From an uncultured Aquimarina sp. (GTDB taxonomy: Bacteria; Bacteroidota; Bacteroidia; Flavobacteriales; Flavobacteriaceae), in contig CANMDH010000008.1 of assembly GCA_947496555.1 (NCBI GenBank), positions 1 through 64,000 of the forward strand: a stretch of DNA of 64,000 nucleotides, given 5' to 3'. The position numbers and the translations under genes are program-made. The notes under the pieces were generated by a model. The model saw only the letters and a list, made by a program, of their open reading frames with translations, was not told where the DNA came from and ran no database searches. Positions 1-9,611 of this stretch are shown here, one piece after another; the first letter of the stretch is position 1; each line of letters starts with the position of its first letter.

Positions 1-17
1 TCTTCGTTTGTCATGAT

Positions 18-60
18 TCTGTCTGAATAAAATTAATGATTAAAATTTAACTCAGACAGA
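18..60. repeat. 9-bp inverted repeat spanning the stop of the truncated TPR gene
   Basis: TCTGTCTGA (18-26) and its exact reverse complement TCAGACAGA (52-60) flank 25 AT-rich bases, and the right arm contains the stop codon of the neighbouring gene. There is no T-run typical of an intrinsic terminator. It could be a weak terminator, a protein site or a deletion/insertion scar. Function not known. Confidence 0.4.
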
Positions 61-1218
61 GTTCAGTTTACAGCCTCCATCAACCTTTTTTTTGCTTACT
101 TTTTGTTGATTATCAATAAGAACTCCCGTTGTTTTTGCAATAGTATTGTTTTTATTTAGGCTGTCTTTAAGTTCTTTATGGAGTTTAAAATAGTTAGATG
201 CTTCTTTATAGTCACCAGCTTCTTGCAATCTGTTCGCTTTTATAAACAATAGTCTCTCTTTTACGTCTACTAATTTAAGACTATCGCAAAGTAGGAATGC
301 TCGATCTAAATACAGTGAAGCGCTATCTTTCTGTTTAAGCAAGTAATATGCCTTGGTCAATCCTTCATATGATAGTAGTTGCCGTTTATCATATCCATAT
401 TTAGTGCTTAATTTTAATGCATTTTTATAATATTTTAAAGCCTCGAGGTAGTTTTCTAGAATGATAGATAAATCTCCAAGATTAAGATTGGCTGCAGTTT
501 GTGTAGGCCTAAAATCATATTTCTTAGTACCTTCTAAGGTTTTTTTAAAGTATACAAAGGATTCTTCATGATTTTCTTGATCCTTATGTAATATACCCAA
601 ATTATTTAGTGCGTTATAATACCTGGGAGAATTAACAATTTCATAATGTGAAGCCGACCTTTTATAATTAACCATGGAAGAATCGAACATAAAAATTTTA
701 TAGTAAATCATACCTGACATGTTATATGAAGAACCCAAAGTTTTATGCATTTTAACAGTATCTTTTTTCATTTTCCGAGCGGCTTCAATAACCTGAATAT
801 TGTACTTCAAAGCTTTAGAAAAATTACCCTGAAAAAAATGTGCTCCTGATAAATTGTTAGTCATTAAAATTATTTGATCTTGATCTCCTTTTTTGGAGCT
901 AAGGGCTAGTGCTTTTTCAAAATGTAATGTTGCCTTGGCTAAGTCTTCTTTACTTCCCCGTTTAATTAATGTATTACCCAAGATTCTATATAAAATATAC
1001 TGTTGACCGATAGTACTTATTCTTTCTGAGATTTCTAAAGCTCTTCTTGCATCTTCGAGTAAACTGGCAGTATTTTTTGTCTCATATTCTTTGATTTTGG
1101 ATAGTAAATCATCCACCAGGATACTGTCTTTTTTATAGGTGGCAATATCTCTTTGAGCGCTAAGAGTAAAAAGATTAAATACAATAAATATTATGTAGAG
1201 GAATTGTAGATATTTCAT
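52..1218 (-). CDS. Truncated TPR protein, paralogue of the next two genes
   Basis: This 388-residue protein starts with a hydrophobic signal peptide (about residues 1-21, ending LSAQ) and then has TPR-type helical repeats to about residue 350. It aligns in order with the 586- and 573-residue paralogues upstream, including the shared motif KKDSI-x-V/I-DDLLSKI near the mature N-terminus. It stops just where those two enter their transmembrane helix, so it lacks the membrane anchor, coiled coil and C-terminal HTH. It is predicted to be a secreted periplasmic TPR protein. An A8 run lies near the end (about 86-93), but the other two frames also reach stops quickly, so one slip does not restore the rest. 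It may be a decayed copy or a soluble partner of its paralogues. A possible next gene start (ATG at 12-14, minus strand) is cut by the window edge. Confidence 0.75.
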   Translation of the reverse strand: MKYLQFLYIIFIVFNLFTLSAQRDIATYKKDSILVDDLLSKIKEYETKNTASLLEDARRALEISERISTIGQQYILYRILGNTLIKRGSKEDLAKATLHFEKALALSSKKGDQDQIILMTNNLSGAHFFQGNFSKALKYNIQVIEAARKMKKDTVKMHKTLGSSYNMSGMIYYKIFMFDSSMVNYKRSASHYEIVNSPRYYNALNNLGILHKDQENHEESFVYFKKTLEGTKKYDFRPTQTAANLNLGDLSIILENYLEALKYYKNALKLSTKYGYDKRQLLSYEGLTKAYYLLKQKDSASLYLDRAFLLCDSLKLVDVKERLLFIKANRLQEAGDYKEASNYFKLHKELKDSLNKNNTIAKTTGVLIDNQQKVSKKKVDGGCKLNSV

Positions 1219-1306
1219 TAGAAAAGCTGTTTATCAATTACTTTTAAAATCGCTATTTTTTAGACTGAACAGTGAACTCAAATCTTTAGAACTACTGTTT
1301 TATAAC

Positions 1307-3034
1307 TTAATTAACAGAAAAAAATTCGACTACACTTGATTCTTTGGGAATCTTAAGTTTCTTTTTGATACGATGAATATTTACACGCACTGTGGTCGGA
1401 TTAATATTCATTAACTGACAGATTTCTTTATTAGAAAGATTCATCTTTAAAAAGGCACAAATCTTTAAATCGTGTTGTGTGATATCATATCTGGATTTTA
1501 GATCTTTTAAAAATTCTGGGTGCACTTCTTCAAAATGTGTAAAAAACTCTTTCCACATAGTATCCATGTTTTTTTGGATTTTAATTTGAGTTTGAGTTTC
1601 GCTGATCTCTTTTGTCAAATTTTGAATAGGTTGATTTTTAATTTGATCCAATAATTCATGTATTTGTGATAATAAGTCTGTTTTTAAAGCAAGATTGGCA
1701 GTAGCTGCCACTAATTTTCTATTGATATACGCATTATTATCTTTTTCGGATTGCAATGATGCTTCAAGAACTTCTTTATTCTTATCAGATTTATTTAACC
1801 TACTACGATACTTTTTTATAAAAAAGTAACTTAGTGCACCTAGAAATAATAAGAATAAAACAATCACAATAATCCAGTTGTTTTTTTTAGCCAATATCAC
1901 TTGCATTGTGCTTACTTTTTCTTCATTTGTTTTGTTCTGATATTGCATGAGTATATTTGTCGTCTCAGGAACATTTTTCAATTTGGCTAAACTATCATTA
2001 AGGTTTTTTGATCTATAGTAGTAACTTAAAGCTTCCTTTGCTTTTCCTTTGCTTTCAAGGATATTAGCTTTTAACTCCAAAACTTCCGCTTTATCTTCTA
2101 TCAGTTCTAATGCATTTATATGTTCAATGGCTTTATTAATATATACATCGGTGCTATCCAAATTCTTTTCTGCATAAAATATTTTTGCCAGTCCAAATAA
2201 TGAACTTGCTTGAACTGCTCTAAACTTCTTTTCATAGCCAATTTTGAGTGCTTCATCAAAATACTTTCTTGCCTTATTAATGTTATCCATCTTTAATGAC
2301 AGATTTCCAAGAAAATTTGAAATTCTTCCGATTATTAAATCATCACCAGTATCCTTAAGTCCATCATAAGCATATTTAAGATAAATATAACTCTCATCAT
2401 AAGATTTGTTTTCCTTAAGTAATTCTCCAATTGTTGAAGCTATGTAGTATTCATTTGGAGATTGTATTTCTTTAAAATACAACTTTGATTTTTTGTAATT
2501 TGATATTGCAGAATCGGTTAAATTCAAATCAAAAAACACGTTAGCAAGATTGTTATAAGCCATTCCTAACCCAAATTCTTTTTGCTCTTTTAATTTCTCG
2601 GATAACTCAACAGCTTTTATGCTATGTTTTAAGGCTTCTGGATAATTTTTTAACTGTGACTGAACAGCGCTCATATTGTTGGCAAATCGTAAAGAAGCAA
2701 TAGAGTCACCTATTTGTCTTGATAATGTCAAATTTTCAGTAAAATGATGGATTGCCTCTTCAAAATTATTTTTCCCACCTGTTTCTGCAAGAATGATCCC
2801 TAGAATACCATGAGATTGTATTTCTAAATTAATAAGATTATTATTTTGAGATAACAACAATGCTTCTCTTATATCTTGTTGGGCACTATCTATATTTCTG
2901 GACTTGTATTTTCTTGCAGCGGCAAGTAACTCTTCGATATGAGTGCTTTCCTTCTTTCTTGAAATATCTTGTGCCCTAGAATGAGCACAAGAAAAAACAG
3001 TAGATATTATAAGAATTGGCAGAAAAAACTTCAT
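1307..3034 (-). CDS. TPR-transmembrane-HTH regulator
   Basis: The ATG at 3034 is preferred over an upstream in-frame ATG at 3067 because it opens directly on a signal peptide (MKFFLPILIIS...). The protein then has about eight TPR-like repeats, one transmembrane helix (sequence WIIVIVLFLLFLGALSYFF) followed by basic residues, a coiled coil, and a C-terminal winged/LuxR-like HTH with the segment LSNKEICQLMNINPTTVRV. This topology places the TPRs in the periplasm and the HTH in the cytoplasm, so it is inferred to be a one-component membrane regulator that senses an envelope or peptide signal. Its ligand and targets are unknown. It lies about 110 bp downstream of a 573-residue paralogue on the same strand. 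Confidence 0.8.
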   Translation of the reverse strand: MKFFLPILIISTVFSCAHSRAQDISRKKESTHIEELLAAARKYKSRNIDSAQQDIREALLLSQNNNLINLEIQSHGILGIILAETGGKNNFEEAIHHFTENLTLSRQIGDSIASLRFANNMSAVQSQLKNYPEALKHSIKAVELSEKLKEQKEFGLGMAYNNLANVFFDLNLTDSAISNYKKSKLYFKEIQSPNEYYIASTIGELLKENKSYDESYIYLKYAYDGLKDTGDDLIIGRISNFLGNLSLKMDNINKARKYFDEALKIGYEKKFRAVQASSLFGLAKIFYAEKNLDSTDVYINKAIEHINALELIEDKAEVLELKANILESKGKAKEALSYYYRSKNLNDSLAKLKNVPETTNILMQYQNKTNEEKVSTMQVILAKKNNWIIVIVLFLLFLGALSYFFIKKYRSRLNKSDKNKEVLEASLQSEKDNNAYINRKLVAATANLALKTDLLSQIHELLDQIKNQPIQNLTKEISETQTQIKIQKNMDTMWKEFFTHFEEVHPEFLKDLKSRYDITQHDLKICAFLKMNLSNKEICQLMNINPTTVRVNIHRIKKKLKIPKESSVVEFFSVN

Positions 3035-3175
3035 GTAAACACGATTTAAACGTTTGGCACTGACCATATATTTATCAAGTACATACTAAAATATTGATAT
3101 TACCAAAAAAATCTAAAAATAAAGCGTTACAAAGCGTTACATAAAATTTAAGATACTGATTTCAAGTAAATTATT

Positions 3176-4897
3176 TTATGAGTTTGTAGATAAGAACTCA
3201 GTTACACTGACTCCAGTAGGAACATCAAGTTTTTTCTTGATACGGTGAATATTTACACGAATTGTATTGGGGTTTACATTCATTAACTGGCAAATATCCT
3301 TGTTCGAAAGATTCATTCTTAGGAATGCACAAATTTTCAAATCATTTTGTGTAATTCCATATCTAGATTGGATACTATTCAAAAAATCTGGATGTACTTC
3401 CTCAAAATGGGTAAAGAATTCTCTCCACATGCTATCAAGATGTTGTTGAATCTTGATTTGATTTTGTGTTTCTCGAATTTTCTCATTGAGGTTTTGGGTA
3501 GGTCGTTTTTTTATTTGATTAAGTAATTCATTTACTCGAGAAAGGAGGTCTGTTTTCAAAGCCAGGTTGGCTGTTGCTGAAACAAGTTTCCGATTCATGT
3601 ACTCATTGTTTTCTTTTTCTAATTGTAATGATGATTCTAATCGATTCTTGGTTGTATCAGAAATATTTAATTTATGTCGATATCTTTTTATCAGAAAATA
3701 GCTTAAAACACCTAAAACAAGTAGTAAAGATATAATTCCGAAAATCCAATAATTCTTTTTTGAAGATAACTTTTTAATATCTTTTATCTCTTCTAACCCT
3801 TCATTTTTTTCCTGTTCAATTAAAATTGATGCAACCTTGGGCATGTTTTCTTTTTTTATGATGCTATCTTCTAATTGCATGCTTAACTTGAGGTATGATA
3901 GTGCTTCTTCAGATTTTCCCAAATCTTGTAAATAATCTGCTTTGAGTTTTAATATTTCTACTTTCAACTTGGGGACTTCTAGCGTATCCAATAAAGCAAA
4001 TGCTTTATTGAAATATACATCGGTACTATCATTTATTTTTTGTTTCAGAAAAATTTTTATCATTCCACGATAAGCAATTAATCTATCATGATCCAGATTT
4101 GAATCAATAGTCATGCCTAATGCATCCTTATAATACTCCAAAGATATATGGTAGTTACCCATTGCAAAATGTAAGTCACCAAAACGATTTAATCCATAAA
4201 CAATACCATCTATTAAATCATGTTCTTCATATCCATCTAAGGCTTCCTGCAAGTATCTTTGAGATTCTTCGTAGTTCTGTAATTCTATAAACAATTCTCC
4301 AATATTACTAGATGCTACAAACTGTTGAGGTGACTTGATATCTTTGAAATATAATCGCGACTTTTTAAGGTTAAAAAGAGCCGAATCCTTTAGCTTCATA
4401 TCTGCATAGATAGATCCCAATAATAAATGTGCAGCTCCTTCACAATCTTTTTTTAAGTCCTTATTCAGTTTTTTAGAAAAGTCCACAGCTTTAATGGCAT
4501 ACTCTAGTGCCTTGGGCATATCATTTGCATGTATATAATTAACACTCAAATTATTGGCGTGATCAAAGGATGCCAATGAGTCCCCGGCTTGTCTCAGAAA
4601 CAATAAAGATGTATTAAAATGATAATTAGAAGTATCCAGTTTCTTATAATCTGAAGCATACAAAACCCCAAGCGTTTTATGTAACAGACCTTGTTGATAC
4701 ACAAATTGATGCTTTTTAGCTATTTTTAAAGCTTCAAACACCTCTATTTTAGAGCTATCAATATTGCTAACTCTGGTTATTTTGGAAAGTAACTCATCAA
4801 TATAAATACTATCTTGTTTCTTTTGTAAAAGATTCTCTTGCCCACATATTGAAGTAAAAAAGAAAAGGGCATATACTAATAGGTTCAATTTCATCAA
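3176..4897 (-). CDS. TPR-transmembrane-HTH regulator (paralogue)
   Basis: At 573 residues this has the same layout as its downstream neighbour: signal peptide (residues 1-19, ending ICGQ), TPR repeats, a transmembrane helix around residues 380-402 (WIFGIISLLLVLGVLSYFL), a coiled coil, and a C-terminal HTH (LSNKDICQLMNVNPNTIRV). The last ~110 residues are nearly identical to the 586-residue paralogue while the TPR halves differ much more. This fits duplicated regulators that kept DNA recognition but changed the sensed signal. Family-level function is regulatory by analogy with Bacteroidetes TPR/HTH proteins; the actual regulon is not visible here. Confidence 0.8.
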   Translation of the reverse strand: MMKLNLLVYALFFFTSICGQENLLQKKQDSIYIDELLSKITRVSNIDSSKIEVFEALKIAKKHQFVYQQGLLHKTLGVLYASDYKKLDTSNYHFNTSLLFLRQAGDSLASFDHANNLSVNYIHANDMPKALEYAIKAVDFSKKLNKDLKKDCEGAAHLLLGSIYADMKLKDSALFNLKKSRLYFKDIKSPQQFVASSNIGELFIELQNYEESQRYLQEALDGYEEHDLIDGIVYGLNRFGDLHFAMGNYHISLEYYKDALGMTIDSNLDHDRLIAYRGMIKIFLKQKINDSTDVYFNKAFALLDTLEVPKLKVEILKLKADYLQDLGKSEEALSYLKLSMQLEDSIIKKENMPKVASILIEQEKNEGLEEIKDIKKLSSKKNYWIFGIISLLLVLGVLSYFLIKRYRHKLNISDTTKNRLESSLQLEKENNEYMNRKLVSATANLALKTDLLSRVNELLNQIKKRPTQNLNEKIRETQNQIKIQQHLDSMWREFFTHFEEVHPDFLNSIQSRYGITQNDLKICAFLRMNLSNKDICQLMNVNPNTIRVNIHRIKKKLDVPTGVSVTEFLSTNS

Positions 4898-5023
4898 AAA
4901 AATCTACAATAGGTTTACCTTTAAATATACTATAAGTTTTTCCTAAAACCTAAATTGTACTAACCATAGGAAATATCTCTTTAATAAAACAAAGGGCTTT
5001 CCTTTTTTACACTATTTATAAAC

Positions 5024-5050
5024 AAAAAACTCACCAATGTGGTGAGTTCT
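5024..5050 (-). terminator. Intrinsic terminator of the beta-barrel gene
   Basis: AACTCACC (5028-5035) and GGTGAGTT (5041-5048) form a perfect 8-bp stem with a 5-base loop. Read on the minus strand it is followed by TTTTTTG. It lies about 25 bp after the stop codon at 5074. Confidence 0.85.
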
Positions 5051-5073
5051 ATTTGTATATATGTTTTTAAGCA

Positions 5074-5634
5074 TTATAGTTTATATCCAAAAGAAAGTTG
5101 AATGTTGCGACTATTCCCTTCAAAGCCATCAGGAATATTTTCATCATCTAAGATATTCGAAAGACCAAAACCATATCGTAAATCGGCAAAAAAGTTTTCG
5201 GTAAGGTTTACTCCGATTCCGGCCACTGCTGCAAAATCTAAGGTATTAAAATCTGCTTCTATTACTCCATCTTGTTCCCATTCCCATATTTTAAGTCCTA
5301 CTTGGGGGCCTATATGAATATTGAACCGATCGGTGAAATTATACTTCAAAAAAACGGGTAATTGTAAATAATCCACACGTAATGATTTATCATCATTTCC
5401 TTGGGCAGAATATTGAAATTCTGGTTGAATACTTACTTTTTCATTTACTGGAAATTCTGCTAAGAAACCTACGGCAATTCCAAATCTGCTATCTTCAAGA
5501 TCATCGGTTATATCATCGGAGCTAATCGAACTTAGGTTGGCACCAAGTCTTATACCGTAAGAAGCTTCTTGAGCCTGAGAAATAATGGTTACAAAAGATA
5601 AGAGAAAAGTAACGCGAAGTAAATTTTTCTTCAT
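5074..5634 (-). CDS. Porin-family outer membrane beta-barrel protein
   Basis: The 186-residue product has a signal peptide (about 1-21, ending ISQAQ) and a small beta-barrel pattern typical of the OmpX/PorT-like 'outer membrane protein beta-barrel' family: YGIRLGANLSSI near the mature start, alternating hydrophobic strands such as KVSIQPEFQYSAQG and LQLPVFLKYNF, and a terminal strand NIQLSFGYKL. The protein is predicted to be in the outer membrane. It is monocistronic, with a strong terminator immediately downstream. Members of this family are abundant in Flavobacteriia and usually lack an assigned function. Confidence 0.85.
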   Translation of the reverse strand: MKKNLLRVTFLLSFVTIISQAQEASYGIRLGANLSSISSDDITDDLEDSRFGIAVGFLAEFPVNEKVSIQPEFQYSAQGNDDKSLRVDYLQLPVFLKYNFTDRFNIHIGPQVGLKIWEWEQDGVIEADFNTLDFAAVAGIGVNLTENFFADLRYGFGLSNILDDENIPDGFEGNSRNIQLSFGYKL

Positions 5635-5716
5635 AGTATTTTTTTTAGGTTAGTTTCTGGTATTAAACAATTTAGGGTAATTTTTGATGTAAATATACAG
5701 ATTTTACAAAACTTAC

Positions 5717-6616
5717 TTAACGATCCTTAAGTTTCTCGTTATATAGTGATTTAATAATTCCGTCTGATAATCCTATTTTAGGCACATAAATATCTTTGGC
5801 TCTGCTCCATTTCATTGCAGACAGATAAATACGTGCGGCAGGAATAATAACATCTGCTCTATCCTGATTAAGGTTAAGCTGCCAAATTCTTTCTTCGTAC
5901 GTTAATGAATTTAATAATTTGTAATACGAACTCAAGTATAAAAAGGACAATGGCTTTCCTGGGCTTTTTCCACTATTTTTAAAAATGTTATTGATGTTCC
6001 CTCCGGACCCGATTAGCGAAACTCTTGGATAATCTTGCGTATTTTTTTTAATCCATTGTTCTACTTCATTCCAAATATCCTCTGAAACCAACTTGTTTAG
6101 AAGTCTTACAGTTCCTAATTTAAATGATCGTGAAGTAATTACGCTTCCATTATGATATATGGTAAACTCTGTACTTCCTCCACCCACATCAACATATAAA
6201 TACGTAGCATCGGTATTAATAAGATCATGTAGATCTGTCATCGCAATGATTGCGGCTTCATCTTTTCCGTCGATAATATCAATTTGGATTCCGGTTTTTT
6301 CTTTTATAAAATCCACTAGCTCTTTACCATTCTCGGCCTCTCGCATTGCAGAAGTAGCACAGGCTTTATATTTTACCACTTTGTGAGTTTTCATTAAAAG
6401 ATGATACGCTTGCATTGTATCTATCATTCTGGTAATGTTTTCTTCAGAAACCCGTTTGGTCTTAAAAACATCAGCCCCCAAACGAATAGGTACTCGAACC
6501 AGACTCGTTTTTTTGAACCGGGTCGTTTGTCCCTCTTCCTCATGAATACTACTTATCAATAATCGTACGGCATTGGAACCAATATCAATGGCTCCATATT
6601 TTTCTATAGTCAACAA
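5717..6616 (-). CDS. ppx: Exopolyphosphatase / Ppx-GppA family phosphatase
   Basis: At 299 residues this matches the short, catalytic-domain-only Ppx/GppA form of the actin-like ATPase fold. The N-terminal motif AIDIGSNAVRLLI (about residues 9-21) and the second glycine motif YVDVGGGSTEFTI (about 140-152) are the two phosphate loops of the family, and LIGSGGNINNI is the later motif. It hydrolyses terminal phosphate from polyphosphate and/or pppGpp. The gene follows ppk1 after 5 bp on the same strand, so synthesis and breakdown of polyphosphate are co-transcribed. Which substrate it prefers cannot be read from sequence. Confidence 0.9.
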   Translation of the reverse strand: MLTIEKYGAIDIGSNAVRLLISSIHEEEGQTTRFKKTSLVRVPIRLGADVFKTKRVSEENITRMIDTMQAYHLLMKTHKVVKYKACATSAMREAENGKELVDFIKEKTGIQIDIIDGKDEAAIIAMTDLHDLINTDATYLYVDVGGGSTEFTIYHNGSVITSRSFKLGTVRLLNKLVSEDIWNEVEQWIKKNTQDYPRVSLIGSGGNINNIFKNSGKSPGKPLSFLYLSSYYKLLNSLTYEERIWQLNLNQDRADVIIPAARIYLSAMKWSRAKDIYVPKIGLSDGIIKSLYNEKLKDR

Positions 6617-6621
6617 AATAA

Positions 6622-8727
6622 TTAATTTGCTAGTTTTTGTAAATAATAATCATAAGTAGCAACTTGTGATCTAATCTTTTCGTTATTGTTTCTAATATAT
6701 GCATTATCTTGATCTTCAGAAAGTTTACGTGCCTTAACATTATCATTCCAACAAATATCGAAAGTTTCCATTAATTCTAATTTAATATCTTCATCATAAA
6801 TAGGGCAAGAAATTTCAACTCTTCTGTCCAAATTACGGGTCATCCAATCGGCAGAAGAAATATAAATTTTTGGGTCTCCCCCATTCTCAAAAATAAATAA
6901 TCTAGGATGTTCTAAAAACTTGTCTACAACACTAATGGCTCTTATATTTTCGCTCATACCCTCTATACCAGGAATCAAACAGCAAATACCTCTTACAATA
7001 AGATCTATTTTCACTCCTGCTCTACTCGCTTCGTACAATTTATCGATCATATCATAATCACTTAGGCTATTTATCTTTAAACGAATTCTTGCTGGTATCC
7101 CGAACTTACTATTCTCTATTTCTTTATCTATTAATTTTATCAAAGAAGATCTAGTATAATGAGGAGAAACCAATAGATGTTTATAGCGATTTATCTTATA
7201 GTTTATTTCAAAAAACTTAAAAACCTTGTTTGTTTCTTTTAGAATTGCCTCATTAGTGGTAAACAACGTATAATCAGTATATATTTTGGCTGTGGATTCA
7301 TTAAAATTACCTGTACTTATAAATCCATATCTTTTTAACTTTCCTTTTTCTTGGCGCTCTATAATGCATGCCTTACAATGAACTTTTAATCCTGGTACCC
7401 CAAAAATTAGATTTACTCCTTCTCTTTGCATTTGTTCGGCATACCGTATATTCGCTGCCTCGTCAAAACGCGCTTGTATTTCGATCTGTACAGTTACTTT
7501 CTTTCCATTCTTTGCTGCATTAATAAGAGAACTGGCAATATGAGAAATAGAAGCCAGTCTATAAATAGTGATCTTTATGCTTTTCACTTTCGGATCAATG
7601 GCCGACTCTCTCAAAAATTTAACTGTATAAGAAAACGTATGATAGGGTGTGTATTGTAGAAAATCTTTTTTGGCAATTTTATCCAAAAGACTTCCTTGTA
7701 AAACAAGTCCTGGTATGGCTAAAGGTTCGATTTGTTGATACACTAAGTTGTTATTTCCTAAATCTGGAAAATTCATATAATCTCTGCGATTATGATATCT
7801 CCCTCCAGGTATAATACTATCTGTATTATCCACTCCCATCTTCTGCATTAAAAAATCGAGCGTATCTTTTTCAATTGATTTGTCATAAACAAATCGTACC
7901 GGTTCCCCATCCCGACGCGATTTTACACTACTGGAAATTTTTTGAATAAAGCTTTTACTAAGATCATTGTCAAAATCAAGTTGTGCATCCCTTGTAATTT
8001 TGATCATATGGGCTGATGCTCTCACATAATCAAAAATACTAAAGTTGACATGCATACAATACCGAATTAAATCATCCAGAATTATAATAAATTGCTTTCC
8101 ATCTTTTTCGGGAAGTACTACAAATCGTTCTGTATCCTTGGGGATTTCTATCAATGCATATATTCGTTCCTTGGTAGTTTGTTGTAATATTTTGGATATG
8201 CGACCTTCTTTCGGAATTTCCTCCTTTAAGACAAGTTTTACGGCCAAATAAGCAACACTATCTTTTAAATGTGGTAACTGATCCAGATCATTAAGTATAT
8301 AAGTTACCAGCGCCGGGCTAACTCTGGTGATAAAATAATTACGGATAAATGCATCTTGATCTGGGGTAACTTCATTTTCATCGATGATAAAAATCTTATG
8401 ATCTTTAAGCTTATTTTTAATCGTTTCGATAGTCTTAAGGCTTTCTGCTTGTTGCTTTATAACAATTTTGGTGATTTTTTCTAATAAATCACTAGCAGTG
8501 GTACCTTTAAGCACGTTTTTACCATCTTTACCAGCCAAGTCGATTCTCTTTATAGTCGCGTACCTTACTTTAAAAAATTCATCCAGGTTATTCGAAAATA
8601 TCCCAATAAATCTTAATCTTTCTAATAATGGTACCGTATCATCGGCCGCCTCTTGAAGTACCCTAGCATTAAACTGCAACCAACTTAATTCCCTATTAAT
8701 ATATTGATTAGTAGTAATTTCTATCAT
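6622..8727 (-). CDS. ppk1: Polyphosphate kinase 1
   Basis: The 701-residue length and domain order are those of PPK1: an N-terminal helical domain beginning YINRELSWLQFNARVL, a head domain, and two phospholipase-D-like C domains. The catalytic autophosphorylated histidine is in GLKVHCKACII (about H450) and the second active-site histidine is in EHPRLFIFENG (about H607). It reversibly polymerises the gamma-phosphate of ATP into polyphosphate. Its start overlaps the sixA stop as TAATG, which suggests translational coupling, and ppx follows 5 bp downstream. Confidence 0.95.
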   Translation of the reverse strand: MIEITTNQYINRELSWLQFNARVLQEAADDTVPLLERLRFIGIFSNNLDEFFKVRYATIKRIDLAGKDGKNVLKGTTASDLLEKITKIVIKQQAESLKTIETIKNKLKDHKIFIIDENEVTPDQDAFIRNYFITRVSPALVTYILNDLDQLPHLKDSVAYLAVKLVLKEEIPKEGRISKILQQTTKERIYALIEIPKDTERFVVLPEKDGKQFIIILDDLIRYCMHVNFSIFDYVRASAHMIKITRDAQLDFDNDLSKSFIQKISSSVKSRRDGEPVRFVYDKSIEKDTLDFLMQKMGVDNTDSIIPGGRYHNRRDYMNFPDLGNNNLVYQQIEPLAIPGLVLQGSLLDKIAKKDFLQYTPYHTFSYTVKFLRESAIDPKVKSIKITIYRLASISHIASSLINAAKNGKKVTVQIEIQARFDEAANIRYAEQMQREGVNLIFGVPGLKVHCKACIIERQEKGKLKRYGFISTGNFNESTAKIYTDYTLFTTNEAILKETNKVFKFFEINYKINRYKHLLVSPHYTRSSLIKLIDKEIENSKFGIPARIRLKINSLSDYDMIDKLYEASRAGVKIDLIVRGICCLIPGIEGMSENIRAISVVDKFLEHPRLFIFENGGDPKIYISSADWMTRNLDRRVEISCPIYDEDIKLELMETFDICWNDNVKARKLSEDQDNAYIRNNNEKIRSQVATYDYYLQKLAN

Positions 8728-9212
8728 TATCGCAAAGATTTAGGGTATATTTTTAATAAGGTTTTTCCTACATTTATATTTTTCCATTTTTCTACATCAA
8801 ATTGAATAACCACAACCCCGGCTGTAGGTACATTATCTATACTTTCGCTTCCATAAAAATTAGCAATAGAAGTAAATGCATGATTGTGACCAAAAATCAT
8901 TAAGGTATCGACTGAGTCGTCACAATTTTTTATCACATCGATAACCAGACTACCTCCAAAATCATAAAGCCTTGATTCTAAATTGAATACATTATCAGGA
9001 ATATTTAAATGACGTAAAACAATTTTTGCGGTCGAATGTGCTCTCTCAGCAGGACTACACAATACCTTATCTATTGATTCTACAAGTGTTTTAAGCTCCT
9101 TACCTACTAAATCTGCATCTCTCAATCCACGTTGGTTTAGTGGTCTTTTTTCATCTGGTAAATCAAACTCCCAAGAGGATTTCGCATGTCGGATCATATA
9201 TAAAGTTTTCAT
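8727..9212 (-). CDS. sixA: SixA-like histidine phosphatase
   Basis: This 161-residue protein is a minimal histidine phosphatase-superfamily domain. It opens with the RHG-type motif MIRHAKSSWEF (nucleophile His9) and carries the second catalytic histidine in FGHNHAFTSIANF. SixA proteins dephosphorylate phosphohistidine, for example on phosphotransfer domains, but the substrate here is unknown. It is the first gene of the sixA-ppk1-ppx unit and overlaps ppk1 by one base. PPK1 itself works through a phosphohistidine, so a link is possible but only inferred. Confidence 0.85.
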   Translation of the reverse strand: MKTLYMIRHAKSSWEFDLPDEKRPLNQRGLRDADLVGKELKTLVESIDKVLCSPAERAHSTAKIVLRHLNIPDNVFNLESRLYDFGGSLVIDVIKNCDDSVDTLMIFGHNHAFTSIANFYGSESIDNVPTAGVVVIQFDVEKWKNINVGKTLLKIYPKSLR

Positions 9213-9599
9213 GAGTCTGATACTATTTTTGATGAAACGGAGTTATATAATACAAGTTTAAGCATTAGGTTTAACAATTCTAAATATTAGAATATAAAAA
9301 ATGATTTTTCATTAAAAAGAATATATAAATCGGTTATAATAATCTATGTAATGCTTTGCCTCGTATTATAGCGATTAAAACAACTAAATTTACGGATAAT
9401 TTAATGAAAATGAACATAATACAAAAACGATTTTAATCGATAAAATATGTACTTACATCGAAAAATTATGTTTTTTCTTAAAAAATCAAATGTTAAAATC
9501 TAAATTTACACTACTGTTTTCCCTCAAATCACAATGTTTCCCCAACAACATTATGATCACAAATTTATCATAATTATTTAGGGTTAAAAAAGACAAGAA
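9213..9599. other. 387-bp AT-rich divergent intergenic region
   Basis: This gap separates divergently transcribed sixA and the 732-residue OmpA-family gene, so both promoters should be here. No coding sequence or strong hairpin was seen. Small inverted repeats exist (for example TTATGAT/ATCATAA around 9551-9573). The only exact TAnnTTTG match (minus strand, 9560-9567) lacks a well-placed TTG partner and is far from sixA, so no promoter is called. Confidence 0.4.
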
Positions 9600-9611
9600 G
9601 TGGAAAAAGAC

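Noticed and set aside
60-130. Frameshift explanation for the truncated TPR gene at its A8 run
   Set aside because: Shifting the frame either way meets a stop within a few codons and restores no membrane helix or HTH, so truncation or decay is more likely than a single slip.
9560-9567. Exact minus-strand TAAATTTG as sixA promoter
   Set aside because: It is about 350 bases from sixA, with no well-placed TTG and no transcript evidence.
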